This document shows positions 8,795-18,288 of a stretch of 64,000 nt of DNA, in pieces. The notes beneath the pieces were generated by a model, which made no database searches, was not told the DNA's origin, and was given only the letters and a program-made list of their open reading frames with translations. This DNA comes from Hyphomicrobium sp. NDB2Meth4 (GTDB taxonomy: Bacteria > Pseudomonadota > Alphaproteobacteria > Rhizobiales > Hyphomicrobiaceae): assembly GCF_900117445.1 (NCBI RefSeq), contig NZ_FPEJ01000001.1:62001-126000 (forward strand), read 5' to 3'. Position numbers and translations under genes: made by a program. Within the stretch, counting starts at the first letter, position 1. Every line of letters starts with the position of its first letter.

Positions 8795-11700
8795 TTAGTG
8801 AAAGTCGCGCGACTTCGGGATGACCCGGACATAGCGCGGATGCGTCGCCCACCGCGGATGCATCTTGTCGGCGTTAGGATCGTTCGGAAATTTCCCCGGC
8901 TCCGGCGCGCGCGAATCTGGCCGCGCCACCTCATCGGCATTCGCCAGCGGCACTTTCATGTCGCTCGCCTCCGCGGAAAGAAGCTGTAGCGAGTCGCTGC
9001 GATCTTCCAGCTTCGACGCCACCACGTGGATGATGTCCTGGTGACGTTGCACGCGCCCGTGCACGACGATGAGACGCGATCCCATGACCTCCTTGCGAAA
9101 ACGCTCCAGCGTCTTCGCCCACACCACCGCGTTGGCGATCCCGGTTTCGTCCTCGATGGTCATGAATACGACGCCCTTGGCCGAGCCGGGCCGCTGACGC
9201 ACCAAAACGACACCAGCCACCGCAACGAGCGCGCCGTCCTTGATGCTGCGTAATTCCTCGCACGAGATCACCCGGCGCATGCCGAACCGCGCGCGCAAAA
9301 AGCTCATCGGATGCGCCTTCAACGACAAGCGCAGGGTCTGGTAGTCGTTGACGACATGCTCCGAAAGCCGCATGGCGGGTAAAGGCACGAATGGCTCGGC
9401 CGCGGTCTCGCGCGTCTCGCTCCACGTAAAGAGCGGCAGCGGCTCTGCCGCCGAAAGCGCCTTCACCTCCCACAGCGCCTGGCGCCGGTCGAGCCCCACC
9501 GAGCGGAAAGCATCGGCCGCCGCCAGCTTCTCCAGTGTGATCAGCTTCGCGCGCGCTCGCGCCCACACCTCGTGCACATCCTGAAACGATTGCACCGCCG
9601 CCCGCGCCGCAACGATCTTCCCCACCTCCTCTTCCTGTAAGCCGTCGACCTGTCTCAGCCCCAGCCGCATCGCCGGGCCGCCATCCGCCCCACCCTTCTC
9701 CAGGCTGCAATCCCACGTCGACAGATTGACGTCCGCCGCCCGCACCTCGACAGCATGCTCGCGCGCATCGCGCACGATCTGCGCCGGCGCGTAAAATCCC
9801 ATCGGCTGCGAATTGAGCAGCGCTGCCGCGAACGCCGCCGGGTGATGACACTTGATCCACGACGACACATAGACGAGATGCGCAAAGCTCGCCGCGTGGC
9901 TTTCGGGAAAGCCGTATTCACCGAATCCCTTGATCTGGTTGAAGCAGCGTTGCGCGAAGGCTTTGTCGTAGCCGCGCGCGGTCATGCGCGACACCATCTT
10001 CTCTTCCAACAGACCGATGGTGCCCCGCCGCCGGAAAGTCGCCATCGCCTTGCGTAACTCGTTCACCTCCGCGTCGGAAAACTTCGCCGCCACCAGCGCG
10101 ATGCGCATCGCCTGCTCCTGGAACAGCGGCACGCCCTTCGTCTTGCCGAGGATATTTTTCAACTCGTCCTTTGGACCCATCCCCGGCGCAGGCGAGGGAT
10201 AATGCTCCGCTTCCAGGCCATCGCGCCGCCGCAGATACGGATGCACCATGTCGCCCTGGATCGGCCCAGGACGCACGATCGCCACCTCGATGACGAGGTC
10301 ATAGAAGCACCGCGGCTTGAGGCGCGGCAGCATGTTCATCTGCGCCCGGCTTTCCACCTGGAACACGCCGATGGAATCGGCGCGGCACAGCATGTCATAG
10401 ACTTGCGGGTCCTCGCGCGGGACCGTTGCCAGGGCAAGCTCTTTGCCCTCGTGCTGCGCGATGAGCTGGAACGCCTTGCGGATGCAGGTGAGCATCCCCA
10501 GCGCCAGCACATCGACCTTCAAAAGCCCGAGCGCGGCGATGTCGTCCTTGTCCCACTCGATGAAGGTGCGATCCTCCATCGCCGCATTGCCGACCGGCAC
10601 CACCTCGATCAGCGGTCCACGCGTCAGCACAAACCCGCCGACATGTTGCGATAGATGCCGCGGAAACCCCATCAGCTCATGCGCCAGCTCCAGCACAGTC
10701 GCCAGCAGCGGGTCTTTCGGATCAAGCCCCGCCGCGCGCACGTGCTTTTCGGGCAGCGAGCCCCCACTCGACGTGCCCCACACCATGCCCGACAGCGCCG
10801 AGACCGTGTCCTCCGACAAGCCCATCGCCTTGCCGACATCGCGCACCGCCGAGCGCGCGCGATAGGAGATGACAGTCGCCGCCAAGCCTGCCCGGTGCCG
10901 CCCATAGCGCGCGTAGATGTATTGGATCACCTCCTCGCGCCGCTCGTGCTCGAAATCGACGTCGATGTCCGGAGGCTCGCGCCTCTCCGGCGACACGAAC
11001 CGGTCGAACAGGACATCGATCTGCATCGGATCGACCGCCGTGATGGCAAGACAGTAGCAGACCACCGAGTTGGCCGCCGACCCGCGCCCCTGGCATAGAA
11101 TGCTCTTCGAACGCGCGAAGTGCACGATGTCGTGAACGGTGAGAAAATACTGCGCGTATTCGAGCTTCGCGATCAGCTCCAGCTCACGCACCAGCAACCC
11201 ACGCACTCTCTCTGGGATACCATCGGGAAAACGCCAGCTCGCGCCCGCCCAGGTCAGATCCTCCAGATGCTGCTGTGGGGTCTTGCCGGGCGGCACCGGC
11301 TCGTCGGGGTATTCGTATTTGAGATCGTCGAGCGAGAAACAGCACGCCTCGGCAATCTCCATCGTGCGCGCGATGGCATCCTCATGCCCGCGAAACAGCC
11401 GCGCCATTTCCAGCGGCGGCTTCAGATGCCGTTCCGCATTCGCCGTCAGCTTCAGTCCGGCTTCGCGGATCGTCGTCTTCTCGCGCACGCAGGTCAGAAC
11501 ATCCTGCAACGGGCGCCTCTGCGGTGCGTGATAGAGCACATCCCCCGTGGCGACCATTGGCGTTCCGCAGCGCCGCGCCAGCTCGGCCAACGCCGCAATG
11601 CGTGTACGGTCATCACCGCGATAGGTATGGCTCGCCGCAAGATAGACGTCAGCGCTTTCCCCGAGCATCATCTGCACCCGCCGCAGCTGCGCCTCGAAAG

Positions 11701-12244
11701 AAGGCCAGGACATGTCGGCATTGCTCCTGTTCTCAGCATTCGCTTGCGAAGCGGCGGCATCGTCACGGCGGGGATTGAAGGGAATGATCGTGGCGCCCGG
11801 TACTTCTGGCATCCCGCCCGATGAGAGCGAACGCCAGCTCCAGTCATCAGGCGTAACCACGATGAAAATCTGCCCCTCGGCATGCCGCGCGACGTCGTCG
11901 AGATAAAGCGTACATTCGCCTTTTTTCGCGCGCCTCTGCCCCTCCGACAACAGACGCGACAGGCGCCCATAGGCTTGCCTGTCACGCGGCAGGCATATGA
12001 GGCTCGGCGCATCCTGAAGATCGAGACGCGCGCCGACGATCAGCTTCAATCCGAGCTGCTTTGCCTCGACATGCGCGCGTACCACACCGGCGAGCGTATT
12101 GCGGTCGGTGATGGCGAGCGCCGACAGCCCCAGCGCCTGCGCCTGCGCAACGAGCTCTTCTCCATGCGAGGCCCCGCGCAGGAACGAGAAGTTCGTCGTC
12201 ACCTGCAGCTCGGCATACGCGACACCGTGGTGCTTACCCTTCAT
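8795..12244 (-). CDS. dnaE2: Error-prone DNA polymerase DnaE2 (ImuC)
   Basis: DnaE2 is the alternative C-family polymerase that performs translesion synthesis after SOS induction. The protein has 1149 residues. It starts with a PHP domain (VTTNFSFLRGASHGEELV), has the palm motif PPDIDVDFEHERREE with catalytic Asp426 and Asp428, helix-hairpin-helix stretches, and a C-terminal OB domain (VAVAGVVLVRQRPGSAKGV). It ends at residues KSRDFH, typical of the family. It starts three bases after the imuB stop and is the last gene of the imuA-imuB-dnaE2 cassette. DnaE2 depends on ImuB for access to the beta clamp. Confidence 0.96.
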   Translation of the reverse strand: MKGKHHGVAYAELQVTTNFSFLRGASHGEELVAQAQALGLSALAITDRNTLAGVVRAHVEAKQLGLKLIVGARLDLQDAPSLICLPRDRQAYGRLSRLLSEGQRRAKKGECTLYLDDVARHAEGQIFIVVTPDDWSWRSLSSGGMPEVPGATIIPFNPRRDDAAASQANAENRSNADMSWPSFEAQLRRVQMMLGESADVYLAASHTYRGDDRTRIAALAELARRCGTPMVATGDVLYHAPQRRPLQDVLTCVREKTTIREAGLKLTANAERHLKPPLEMARLFRGHEDAIARTMEIAEACCFSLDDLKYEYPDEPVPPGKTPQQHLEDLTWAGASWRFPDGIPERVRGLLVRELELIAKLEYAQYFLTVHDIVHFARSKSILCQGRGSAANSVVCYCLAITAVDPMQIDVLFDRFVSPERREPPDIDVDFEHERREEVIQYIYARYGRHRAGLAATVISYRARSAVRDVGKAMGLSEDTVSALSGMVWGTSSGGSLPEKHVRAAGLDPKDPLLATVLELAHELMGFPRHLSQHVGGFVLTRGPLIEVVPVGNAAMEDRTFIEWDKDDIAALGLLKVDVLALGMLTCIRKAFQLIAQHEGKELALATVPREDPQVYDMLCRADSIGVFQVESRAQMNMLPRLKPRCFYDLVIEVAIVRPGPIQGDMVHPYLRRRDGLEAEHYPSPAPGMGPKDELKNILGKTKGVPLFQEQAMRIALVAAKFSDAEVNELRKAMATFRRRGTIGLLEEKMVSRMTARGYDKAFAQRCFNQIKGFGEYGFPESHAASFAHLVYVSSWIKCHHPAAFAAALLNSQPMGFYAPAQIVRDAREHAVEVRAADVNLSTWDCSLEKGGADGGPAMRLGLRQVDGLQEEEVGKIVAARAAVQSFQDVHEVWARARAKLITLEKLAAADAFRSVGLDRRQALWEVKALSAAEPLPLFTWSETRETAAEPFVPLPAMRLSEHVVNDYQTLRLSLKAHPMSFLRARFGMRRVISCEELRSIKDGALVAVAGVVLVRQRPGSAKGVVFMTIEDETGIANAVVWAKTLERFRKEVMGSRLIVVHGRVQRHQDIIHVVASKLEDRSDSLQLLSAEASDMKVPLANADEVARPDSRAPEPGKFPNDPNADKMHPRWATHPRYVRVIPKSRDFH

Positions 12245-12247
12245 GCT

Positions 12248-13795
12248 TCACCCATAGAGGCCATGCAGGAACCAGCGTGGCAGATCCTCTTCTCCCCGCC
12301 CGTAAAGCCCTTCGCGAAACACCCAGTAGCCCGCGCCTCCTTCATCCTCGATGCGGTAGTAATCGCGCGTGCCGCTCTTCTTCGTGCTGATCTCGTCCCA
12401 CCATTCCGGAGCCACGCGTTGCGGTCCTTCCGCGCGCACGATGCGTCGCTCCACCCGTCGCCAAGTGAAACTCGCCGGCGGCCCTTCCGGCACCTCCGCG
12501 ACGACCCCGATCGGCTCGGGATTTGGCAGCAACAACGGCGGTGGCGCGGAACCTTTATGCTCCGGCCAGAGGGCTGCCCGCTGGCGCGCGAGGGCCGCAA
12601 CACGCACCTGTGCCCGCTCCGGGATATGGCTTTCGCACGCCACGATCCGGCTGACGCGCGCTGCGCCCAATCGGTTCGTCAGCCGGTCGACGAGCTCTGA
12701 GGCCCCCGCACGCGCCTCATGGGTAAGACGCGTTGCAAGCGTCTCTTGCTGAAGGCCCGGCCTTTCGACCTGCACGGCAGCCAGCACCATCACATCGACA
12801 CCGAAGCCGGCATCGAGCGCGGCGATCTTCTCGAGCAGCAAGTCCGCCATGTGCTCGGCAGCCCATGATGGCTGACTGAGCCCAGCACGCACCTCGGCAA
12901 CACTGCCGTCGGCCCGGTAGAGCGACAGCGCCAAGTGCCGCGCGCCGAGCCCGCGAGCGCATAGATGCACGCAAAGCTCCTTGGTGAGCAGCCGCATCTC
13001 GGATTGCAGCTGCTCCGATGCGATCAGCGGATCAGGCCAGGAGCGCTGCACATAAAGTGCCGGGGGCTCCAGCAGTGGCTTGCATGGTTCAGCCCGCACG
13101 CCCAGCGCCTGATCGAGACGAGTCAGCACAGCCTCGACACCCTTCGCCGAGCGGAACCTGCGCCCCAGCGCCGCCCGCGGCAGGTGGTAAAGATCACCGA
13201 TCCGTCGCAGACCGAGACGCTTCAACAGCAGCACCGAATCCGGCACCAGACGCAAAGCCTCGACAGGCAAGCGCGCCAAAGACGGCTCAGTTCGCCCCTC
13301 GCCAGCGACCGCGGGCGTCGACGGCGCAAAGCGCGCCAAGGCATGCGCCGCGCCAAGCGTATCGGCAAGGCCGACGCGCGCCGTCAGCGAGAACTGGCGC
13401 AAACGCGTGGCGATATCGTTCAGCAGCTGCTCTTCCCCGCCGAACAGATGCGCCACCCCTGTGATGTCGATCCACAGCCCATCCTCGCCGTCGATGTTTC
13501 TGTTCGGACCATAGCGCCCGCACCAGCGTGCAAGGCGCATCAGCGCGCTGCGATCACGGCGCGGATCGGCCTGCTGCGTCATCAGTTCGGGAAAGACGGC
13601 GCGCGCATCGGCGAGGGCCTGGCCGATGCGCACGCCTTTAGCCGCCGCCTGCGGGGTGACGGCGGTTATACGGATTCCGTTGACGCCTGCCTCGACGAGG
13701 GCAAGCGATGCATCATCGGGAACGAGCGCCGGCTGCGCGCGCCTCAGACGCTCGATCGGCCAAAGCGGCAGCCATATGGAAACGATGCGTTTCAT
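12248..13795 (-). CDS. imuB: ImuB, catalytically inactive Y-family polymerase-like protein
   Basis: The protein has 515 residues, with the DinB/UmuC fold at the N-terminus. The first strand reads IVSIWLPLWPIERL in place of the D-x-D-x-F of active Y-family enzymes, as expected for ImuB, which serves as a clamp-binding adaptor for DnaE2. The little-finger region and a C-terminal ImuB tail (RIEDEGGAGYWVFREGLYG) follow. Its 5' end overlaps the 3' end of imuA by 83 bases in another frame, so translation is probably coupled. Induction is expected through the LexA box upstream of imuA. Confidence 0.94.
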   Translation of the reverse strand: MKRIVSIWLPLWPIERLRRAQPALVPDDASLALVEAGVNGIRITAVTPQAAAKGVRIGQALADARAVFPELMTQQADPRRDRSALMRLARWCGRYGPNRNIDGEDGLWIDITGVAHLFGGEEQLLNDIATRLRQFSLTARVGLADTLGAAHALARFAPSTPAVAGEGRTEPSLARLPVEALRLVPDSVLLLKRLGLRRIGDLYHLPRAALGRRFRSAKGVEAVLTRLDQALGVRAEPCKPLLEPPALYVQRSWPDPLIASEQLQSEMRLLTKELCVHLCARGLGARHLALSLYRADGSVAEVRAGLSQPSWAAEHMADLLLEKIAALDAGFGVDVMVLAAVQVERPGLQQETLATRLTHEARAGASELVDRLTNRLGAARVSRIVACESHIPERAQVRVAALARQRAALWPEHKGSAPPPLLLPNPEPIGVVAEVPEGPPASFTWRRVERRIVRAEGPQRVAPEWWDEISTKKSGTRDYYRIEDEGGAGYWVFREGLYGRGEEDLPRWFLHGLYG

Positions 13796-14567
13796 CCGAC
13801 CACTCCAACCAAAGAGGATGATGCTCGTGCGTCATTGGGCGATGTCGGCAGCGCTCCAGCACAACGCCGTAGCGCTGCGCTCCTGGTGCCGATGCATTGA
13901 AGGGATGCCTGCCGCTGGAACACGCCTCGATGCGCCAGCGTGTGGCTGTGGAGCCGGCAGGAGACAGCCGCGGATCGGTAACCAGAAGGCACGGCGTTGC
14001 GTGCTCTGCCGCAGCGAGGCTGAGGCGCCGGGCGGGCGTCAGCTCGACTTCACTGATAACCCCGATCACCAGCGCCAGGCTCTGTGAACGCAAGCCTTCT
14101 TCCATCGCCCACAAGGCTTCGCTCGCCCGCGCCGTTTCGACGAACAGCCAATCCGAGGGCGCAAAGCCCAAGGCGGCAAGACCACCGCCATATGGCGCGC
14201 CGAACTCACGTGCGAATTGCGATGACCAGCACCACAACACGGGCGCCGGGGCGGACTGCGCCCCCGTCAGACATTCAAGACGACGCGCCGTAAGCCGCAA
14301 TGCAAAGCCGAGAGCCGCCGCCCAGTCGCCCGCCGTAGCCCCCGCGCCGCGTGGCACCGTCTTCACTTCATGCAACGAGGCTGGATCGAGGCCTCCGCCC
14401 AACCGGCGATCGAACTCTCGAACACCCAAAGTCCAGCCGCCGCGCGTCTGCGGATCATCGACCGCCTGCAGTTCAGGCGCGCCGCGCTCCATCGTCCGGA
14501 TGCTCGCACGCAATCGCGCCAGCACCTCCTGTCTGCCACCCAGCGCGGGCAGGAGTGATCCGGGCAT
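13713..14567 (-). CDS. imuA: ImuA, RecA-like component of the SOS mutasome
   Basis: The protein has 284 residues from the ATG at 14567. The first helix, residues 12-30, is followed by a RecA/SulA-like alpha-beta core (LHEVKTVPRGAGATAGDWAA, PVLWCWSSQFAREFG). ImuA is required with ImuB and DnaE2 for damage-induced mutagenesis. Start choice is uncertain because the frame stays open upstream; residues before 14567 are Pro/Ser-rich and unlike the family. A GTTC-N7-GTTC box lies about 220 bases upstream of this start, so either the leader is long or the true start is further upstream. Confidence 0.85.
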   Translation of the reverse strand: MPGSLLPALGGRQEVLARLRASIRTMERGAPELQAVDDPQTRGGWTLGVREFDRRLGGGLDPASLHEVKTVPRGAGATAGDWAAALGFALRLTARRLECLTGAQSAPAPVLWCWSSQFAREFGAPYGGGLAALGFAPSDWLFVETARASEALWAMEEGLRSQSLALVIGVISEVELTPARRLSLAAAEHATPCLLVTDPRLSPAGSTATRWRIEACSSGRHPFNASAPGAQRYGVVLERCRHRPMTHEHHPLWLEWSDETHRFHMAAALADRASEARAAGARSR

Positions 14568-15172
14568 TCCTGAAATGCCGCCCTCCGGAACGGCGAGGAG
14601 GGACTCGCCATTCCGGTTCGGGCAAGAGCTCCTAGGCCCTACGCCACGCAACTCGCTACGCGAACACGCACTGGGGCCAGGCTCTGACCGCGAGACCCAG
14701 GGCAGACAGCCGGACGGTGGGGTGGGGGATGAGGCTGGCTGATCCACTGGAACGCTCTCGCACCAAACGTTGCGATGACACGTCATCGAGTTCGTCATTT
14801 GTTCTAAATGCCAAACGCGTTCACGTCAAGATCAAACAGAGAACAAACGACGTCCAAGAAGGTTGCTCAGTCACACCCGGAGTGATGCACAGATTCTCCA
14901 CAGCAAAGGGGTTGCACACAGACGAATCGACTCGGTCTGCAGCCAGACTGCCGCACCAACAGGCGCGGAAGTGATGGAAAATCAGGCTCTTGGCCGTGCA
15001 CTAATGCGACAGTCGCCAGAAAAACCCACCAAAGAACACTTCAGGGTGCGGATGCGAACACAGTGTGGCCCGCCTGCTCTGCCGTCGAGAAATGAGACTG
15101 CTATATACGATGCCTTCACCTTATGGCCGCAAGCTCCCCGCGAGCGAAACTAACCCCCGGAGACATTCAGTA
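14568..15172. other. Intergenic region between imuA and the L,D-transpeptidase gene
   Basis: This 605-base stretch separates two divergent genes. It holds the LexA box at 14790-14804 for the imuA side. Short open frames on both strands lack family resemblance and ribosome binding sites. Upstream of the transpeptidase I see only the GGAG at 15159-15162. No tRNA or small RNA is recognisable. Confidence 0.6.
14790..14804 (-). promoter_or_regulatory. LexA (SOS) box GTTC-N7-GTTC
   Basis: The plus strand reads GTTC, seven bases (GTCATTT), then GTTC. This is the direct-repeat operator bound by LexA in Alphaproteobacteria. It sits in front of imuA-imuB-dnaE2, a cassette known to be SOS-controlled in this class. 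No other gene near it needs such a site. Confidence 0.8.
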
Positions 15173-16261
15173 ATGACGTCTCGCAGTCTGATGAGTTCGA
15201 TTGCCCTGGCAGCCCTCGTTGCCACCGCTTCCACATTCACGACCCAGCATGCGCAAGCGCAGGGTCTGTTCGAATTTCTTTGGGGCGGCGGCCAGGAATG
15301 GGGCGGCAGCAAGCAGACCGTCTCTTTCGATCCCAAATACACCTCGGGCCAGATCATCGTCAGCTTCGGTGACCGCCGCTTGTACCTCATCACCAAGCCG
15401 GGCGTCGCCATCAGCTATCCGATCGCCGTGCCGCGCGAGCAGAGCCGCTGGCAGGGCACCACCACGGTCACCAATAAGCGCGAAAATCCGTCTTGGCGTC
15501 CGACGCCGGACATGCTGCGCGAAAACCCCAAGCTGCCGCTGTGGGTCCCTGGTGGCCACCGCATGAACCCGCTTGGCGTGCGCGCCATGTACCTCGGCTC
15601 CAGCCTGTATCGTATCCACGGCACTGACGCGCCCTGGACGATCGGTCAGGCGGTGTCGAAGGGCTGCATCCGTATGCTCAACGACGACGTGCTCGACCTT
15701 TATCCGCGCGTCCCCGTCGGCACCAAGGTGACGGTCACCTGGCAGCGCTTCTCCTCAGAGCATATTGCCGATGGCGCAGAGCCGCCTGCTGCCAACGCAT
15801 CCAGCGCGACGATGGCATCCTACAAGACGCCGGGACGCAGCATTCGCTCGCGCACCGCGTCTTCTCTCGTCGAGAAGATTTCGGCAACCGGTATGGGCGA
15901 AGCGGACGCCGCCGATCCCAACGCCGTCGATCCAAACGCCGACGAAGCAACTCTTGCCGCTGCTGCAGAGCAGCCGCTGGAGCCCGCTAAGCCGGTCAAG
16001 AAATCCGAAGCCCACCAGCCATCAGCCACGGTGAAGACCGCCGAGGTTCACAAGAAGTCGGCTGCACCGCGCGCTCCCGCCGCTACGGCAGCTGCACCGG
16101 CACACAGCTCCGGCGCTCACGATGCCGCCTCTGCGGCTGAGAAAGCCGCCGAAGCTGCCGCCAAGGCAGCCGCCTCTGCCCGCGCCGCCGCCGAAGCCGC
16201 AAAGAAGGCGGCTGAGGACGCCAAGAAGGCGATGGAGCCGGGCAAGAGTGCCGCACTGTAA
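15173..16261 (+). CDS. L,D-transpeptidase (YkuD) with Ala/Lys-rich tail
   Basis: The enzyme cross-links peptidoglycan 3-3 or attaches proteins to it in the periplasm. The protein has 362 residues: a signal peptide (residues 1-27, ending HAQAQ), the YkuD domain at about 50-185 with His149 in YRIHGTDAPW and catalytic Cys165 in SKGCIRML. A long low-complexity C-terminal half follows, ending in Ala/Lys coiled-coil-like repeats (AAEAAKKAAEDAKKA). The tail may span the periplasm or bind the wall. GGAG lies ten bases before the ATG at 15173. A strong hairpin terminator follows. Confidence 0.92.
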   Translation: MTSRSLMSSIALAALVATASTFTTQHAQAQGLFEFLWGGGQEWGGSKQTVSFDPKYTSGQIIVSFGDRRLYLITKPGVAISYPIAVPREQSRWQGTTTVTNKRENPSWRPTPDMLRENPKLPLWVPGGHRMNPLGVRAMYLGSSLYRIHGTDAPWTIGQAVSKGCIRMLNDDVLDLYPRVPVGTKVTVTWQRFSSEHIADGAEPPAANASSATMASYKTPGRSIRSRTASSLVEKISATGMGEADAADPNAVDPNADEATLAAAAEQPLEPAKPVKKSEAHQPSATVKTAEVHKKSAAPRAPAATAAAPAHSSGAHDAASAAEKAAEAAAKAAASARAAAEAAKKAAEDAKKAMEPGKSAAL

Positions 16262-16290
16262 GTCAGCGACGAAGCACCACGATCGAATTG

Positions 16291-16325
16291 AAAAGGGCAG
16301 CGCTGAGCTGCCCTTTTTCTTTTTC
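16291..16325. terminator. Bidirectional intrinsic terminator
   Basis: GGGCAGC at 16295-16301 and GCTGCCC at 16307-16313 form a hairpin with a five-base loop. It has an A-run on the left and TTTTTCTTTTTC on the right. It lies between convergent genes, the L,D-transpeptidase and znuA, and can end both. Confidence 0.9.
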
Positions 16326-16331
16326 GGTAGC

Positions 16332-17345
16332 CTACTGCGCCGGCGCCAGACACGCCTGGAGCGAACTCGCCAGATTGCGCATCAGCACGAAGTAAAGCTG
16401 CCGCCCCGCGTCCAATGAGAGCCCCTCCGGATCGAGCGTGCCACCCCGCGCGCCCGTCCCTTCGGTCAGCGCCGCGACCAGCTGAGGCTGAAACAGCGGC
16501 TCGGCGAAAACGCACAGCGCCTTCAGCTCGCGGATCTTGTTGCGCAACTCGATGAGACGCTTCGCACTCGGCTGCACCTCCGGACTGACTGTGATCGAAC
16601 CGACGGCATCAAGGTCAAACCGGCGATCGAAGTACTGATAAGCGTCGTGAAACACGACGAAGGGCTTGCCCTGCAGCGGCCGCGTTGTGGCCGACAGTTC
16701 GCTCGTCAGCGCATCGATATCGCCGACGAGGCGCTCAGCGTTCGCCTTGAAGCGCGCGGCGTGCTCGGGAAAGCGTCGCGCGAGCACCTCCGCCACATAG
16801 CGACTGATCGCCTTCGCGTTTTCGGGATCGAGCCAAATGTGCGCGTCGGCGTCGCTGGCATCAGCCTCCTCCTCGGCACCGTGCCCATCCGGCTCGTCGT
16901 CGTGCCGGTGCTCGAATGTGCCCGTATGGCGTTGCTCGAGCAGACGGACACCCGGCGCATCGACCAGGGTGACCACCTCCACGCCCTCCGGAAGCGCGCG
17001 CACCAGCTTGCCGGTGAACGGCTCCAGCCTTTCAGAGACGCGAATGAGCACCGCCGCGGCATCGACGGCCTGCACCTGCGAGGGACGCAGCGAAAAGCTG
17101 TGCGGAGATGCCTTCCCGTCGACCAGGAGCAGCGGCGTACCCACTCCCTCCATCACGTTGCTGACCAGCGAATGGATCGGCTTGATCGTAACGACGACGT
17201 CCGTCTCGTCCGCCAACGCCATCCCGGGCAGCGCCAGGCAAATGGCCGCAATGGCGGGGAGCCAGACACAAACCCAACGTTTCCCCCAGCGCCCCTTGCC
17301 CACGCGGCAAAATTTCTCTCCCAGCGTCCAACGGGCGCCCGTCAT
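16332..17345 (-). CDS. znuA: Zinc ABC transporter substrate-binding protein
   Basis: ZnuA captures Zn2+ in the periplasm for an ABC importer. The protein has 337 residues with a signal peptide (ending GMALADE). It has the family's metal ligands: His in TIKPIHSLVS, His in DADAHIWLDP, and the VFHDAYQYF region. The acidic, His-rich loop EHRHDDEPDGHGAEEE is typical of ZnuA and its length varies. The permease and ATPase genes znuB and znuC are not adjacent. A possible Zur site lies just upstream, and a DUF1007 gene is divergent. Confidence 0.9.
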   Translation of the reverse strand: MTGARWTLGEKFCRVGKGRWGKRWVCVWLPAIAAICLALPGMALADETDVVVTIKPIHSLVSNVMEGVGTPLLLVDGKASPHSFSLRPSQVQAVDAAAVLIRVSERLEPFTGKLVRALPEGVEVVTLVDAPGVRLLEQRHTGTFEHRHDDEPDGHGAEEEADASDADAHIWLDPENAKAISRYVAEVLARRFPEHAARFKANAERLVGDIDALTSELSATTRPLQGKPFVVFHDAYQYFDRRFDLDAVGSITVSPEVQPSAKRLIELRNKIRELKALCVFAEPLFQPQLVAALTEGTGARGGTLDPEGLSLDAGRQLYFVLMRNLASSLQACLAPAQ

Positions 17346-17367
17346 GCTATAGATCCGATCGATGGCT

Positions 17368-17390
17368 TGATTGTGATAATATCCGCAAGT
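17368..17390. promoter_or_regulatory. Possible Zur-type operator
   Basis: The stretch TGTGATAATATCC, in the 130-base divergent gap between znuA and the DUF1007 gene, resembles one half of the alphaproteobacterial Zur palindrome (TGTTATAATATAACA as I remember it). The second half is degenerate, so this is weak evidence by itself. The position before a zinc-uptake gene makes it worth noting. Confidence 0.35.
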
Positions 17391-17475
17391 TAGTGCACCC
17401 ACGCCGAACACGCAACCGCCACCTTCCCGCTCCATCTAGCGGGCAGCACCTTGCTTTGACCCGGAGACACCTCAA

Positions 17476-18174
17476 GTGCACGCCACCAGATCCTGGCTCG
17501 TACTGACGGCAGTGTCAGTCTGCGCGGCCCTAGCCGCCACCAAAGCGTCTGCCCACCCGCACGTCTGGGTGACGATGCAGGAAACGGTACTCTACGACAA
17601 AGGCAACATCACCGGCCTCCGCCAGGCTTGGACGTTCGACGAGATGTACACGCAGCAGGCCATCGAGGGCTTGGACAAGAACGGCGACGGCAAGTTCGAC
17701 CGCGAGGAGCTGAAAGAGCTGGCGCAGGTCAACATCGATGGCCTCAAGGAGTTTGACTACTTCACCTACGCCAAGGTCGGCAAAAATCCGCTGAAGTTCA
17801 GTCCGCCCGTCGACTATTGGCTCGATTACACCGACAAGGGCATCCTCACGCTCCACTTCACACTGCCGCTCGAAAAACCCATCGAAGCCGCCACCCCAGG
17901 TTTCAACTTCGCTGTCTTCGACCCCAGCTACTTCATCGCCTTCGACTACGCCGAAACCGATCCCGTGAAGCTCGGCGCCAACGCACCGGCAGGCTGCAAA
18001 GCCGCCGTGCACGAGCCCGAGGAAGATAGCGACACGCAGCGCCTCAACGACGCCTTCTCCAACGCGCTTGGCAAGGATGGTCAGCAAGGCGCCGGCGGTC
18101 CGATGGGCGATGGTGGAACCGTCAGCATCGGCAGCGGCGGCGCAACCGTCACTGTCGATTGCGCCAAGTCATAA
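17476..18174 (+). CDS. DUF1007 family exported protein with EF-hand-like motif
   Basis: The protein has 232 residues from a GTG start with GGAG upstream. A signal peptide (ending KASAHPHVWV) leaves an HPH motif at the mature N-terminus, typical of DUF1007 and suited to metal binding. Residues 67-78 (DKNGDGKFDREE) match the Ca2+-binding loop of an EF hand. The C-terminus is Gly-rich. DUF1007 genes often sit next to nickel/cobalt or zinc transport genes, and here the gene is divergent from znuA. Its actual substrate is unknown. Confidence 0.82.
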   Translation: MHATRSWLVLTAVSVCAALAATKASAHPHVWVTMQETVLYDKGNITGLRQAWTFDEMYTQQAIEGLDKNGDGKFDREELKELAQVNIDGLKEFDYFTYAKVGKNPLKFSPPVDYWLDYTDKGILTLHFTLPLEKPIEAATPGFNFAVFDPSYFIAFDYAETDPVKLGANAPAGCKAAVHEPEEDSDTQRLNDAFSNALGKDGQQGAGGPMGDGGTVSIGSGGATVTVDCAKS

Positions 18175-18288
18175 TTTGCATTCGACTTCAGCTGCTTGAC
18201 ATCGGAAGACGGATGCCGGTCGCTGTTGTAGTGTGGGCCACGATCGGTTTTGATGCGGCTTAGGCCGCTTGCCTCAAGGGATGGCGCG

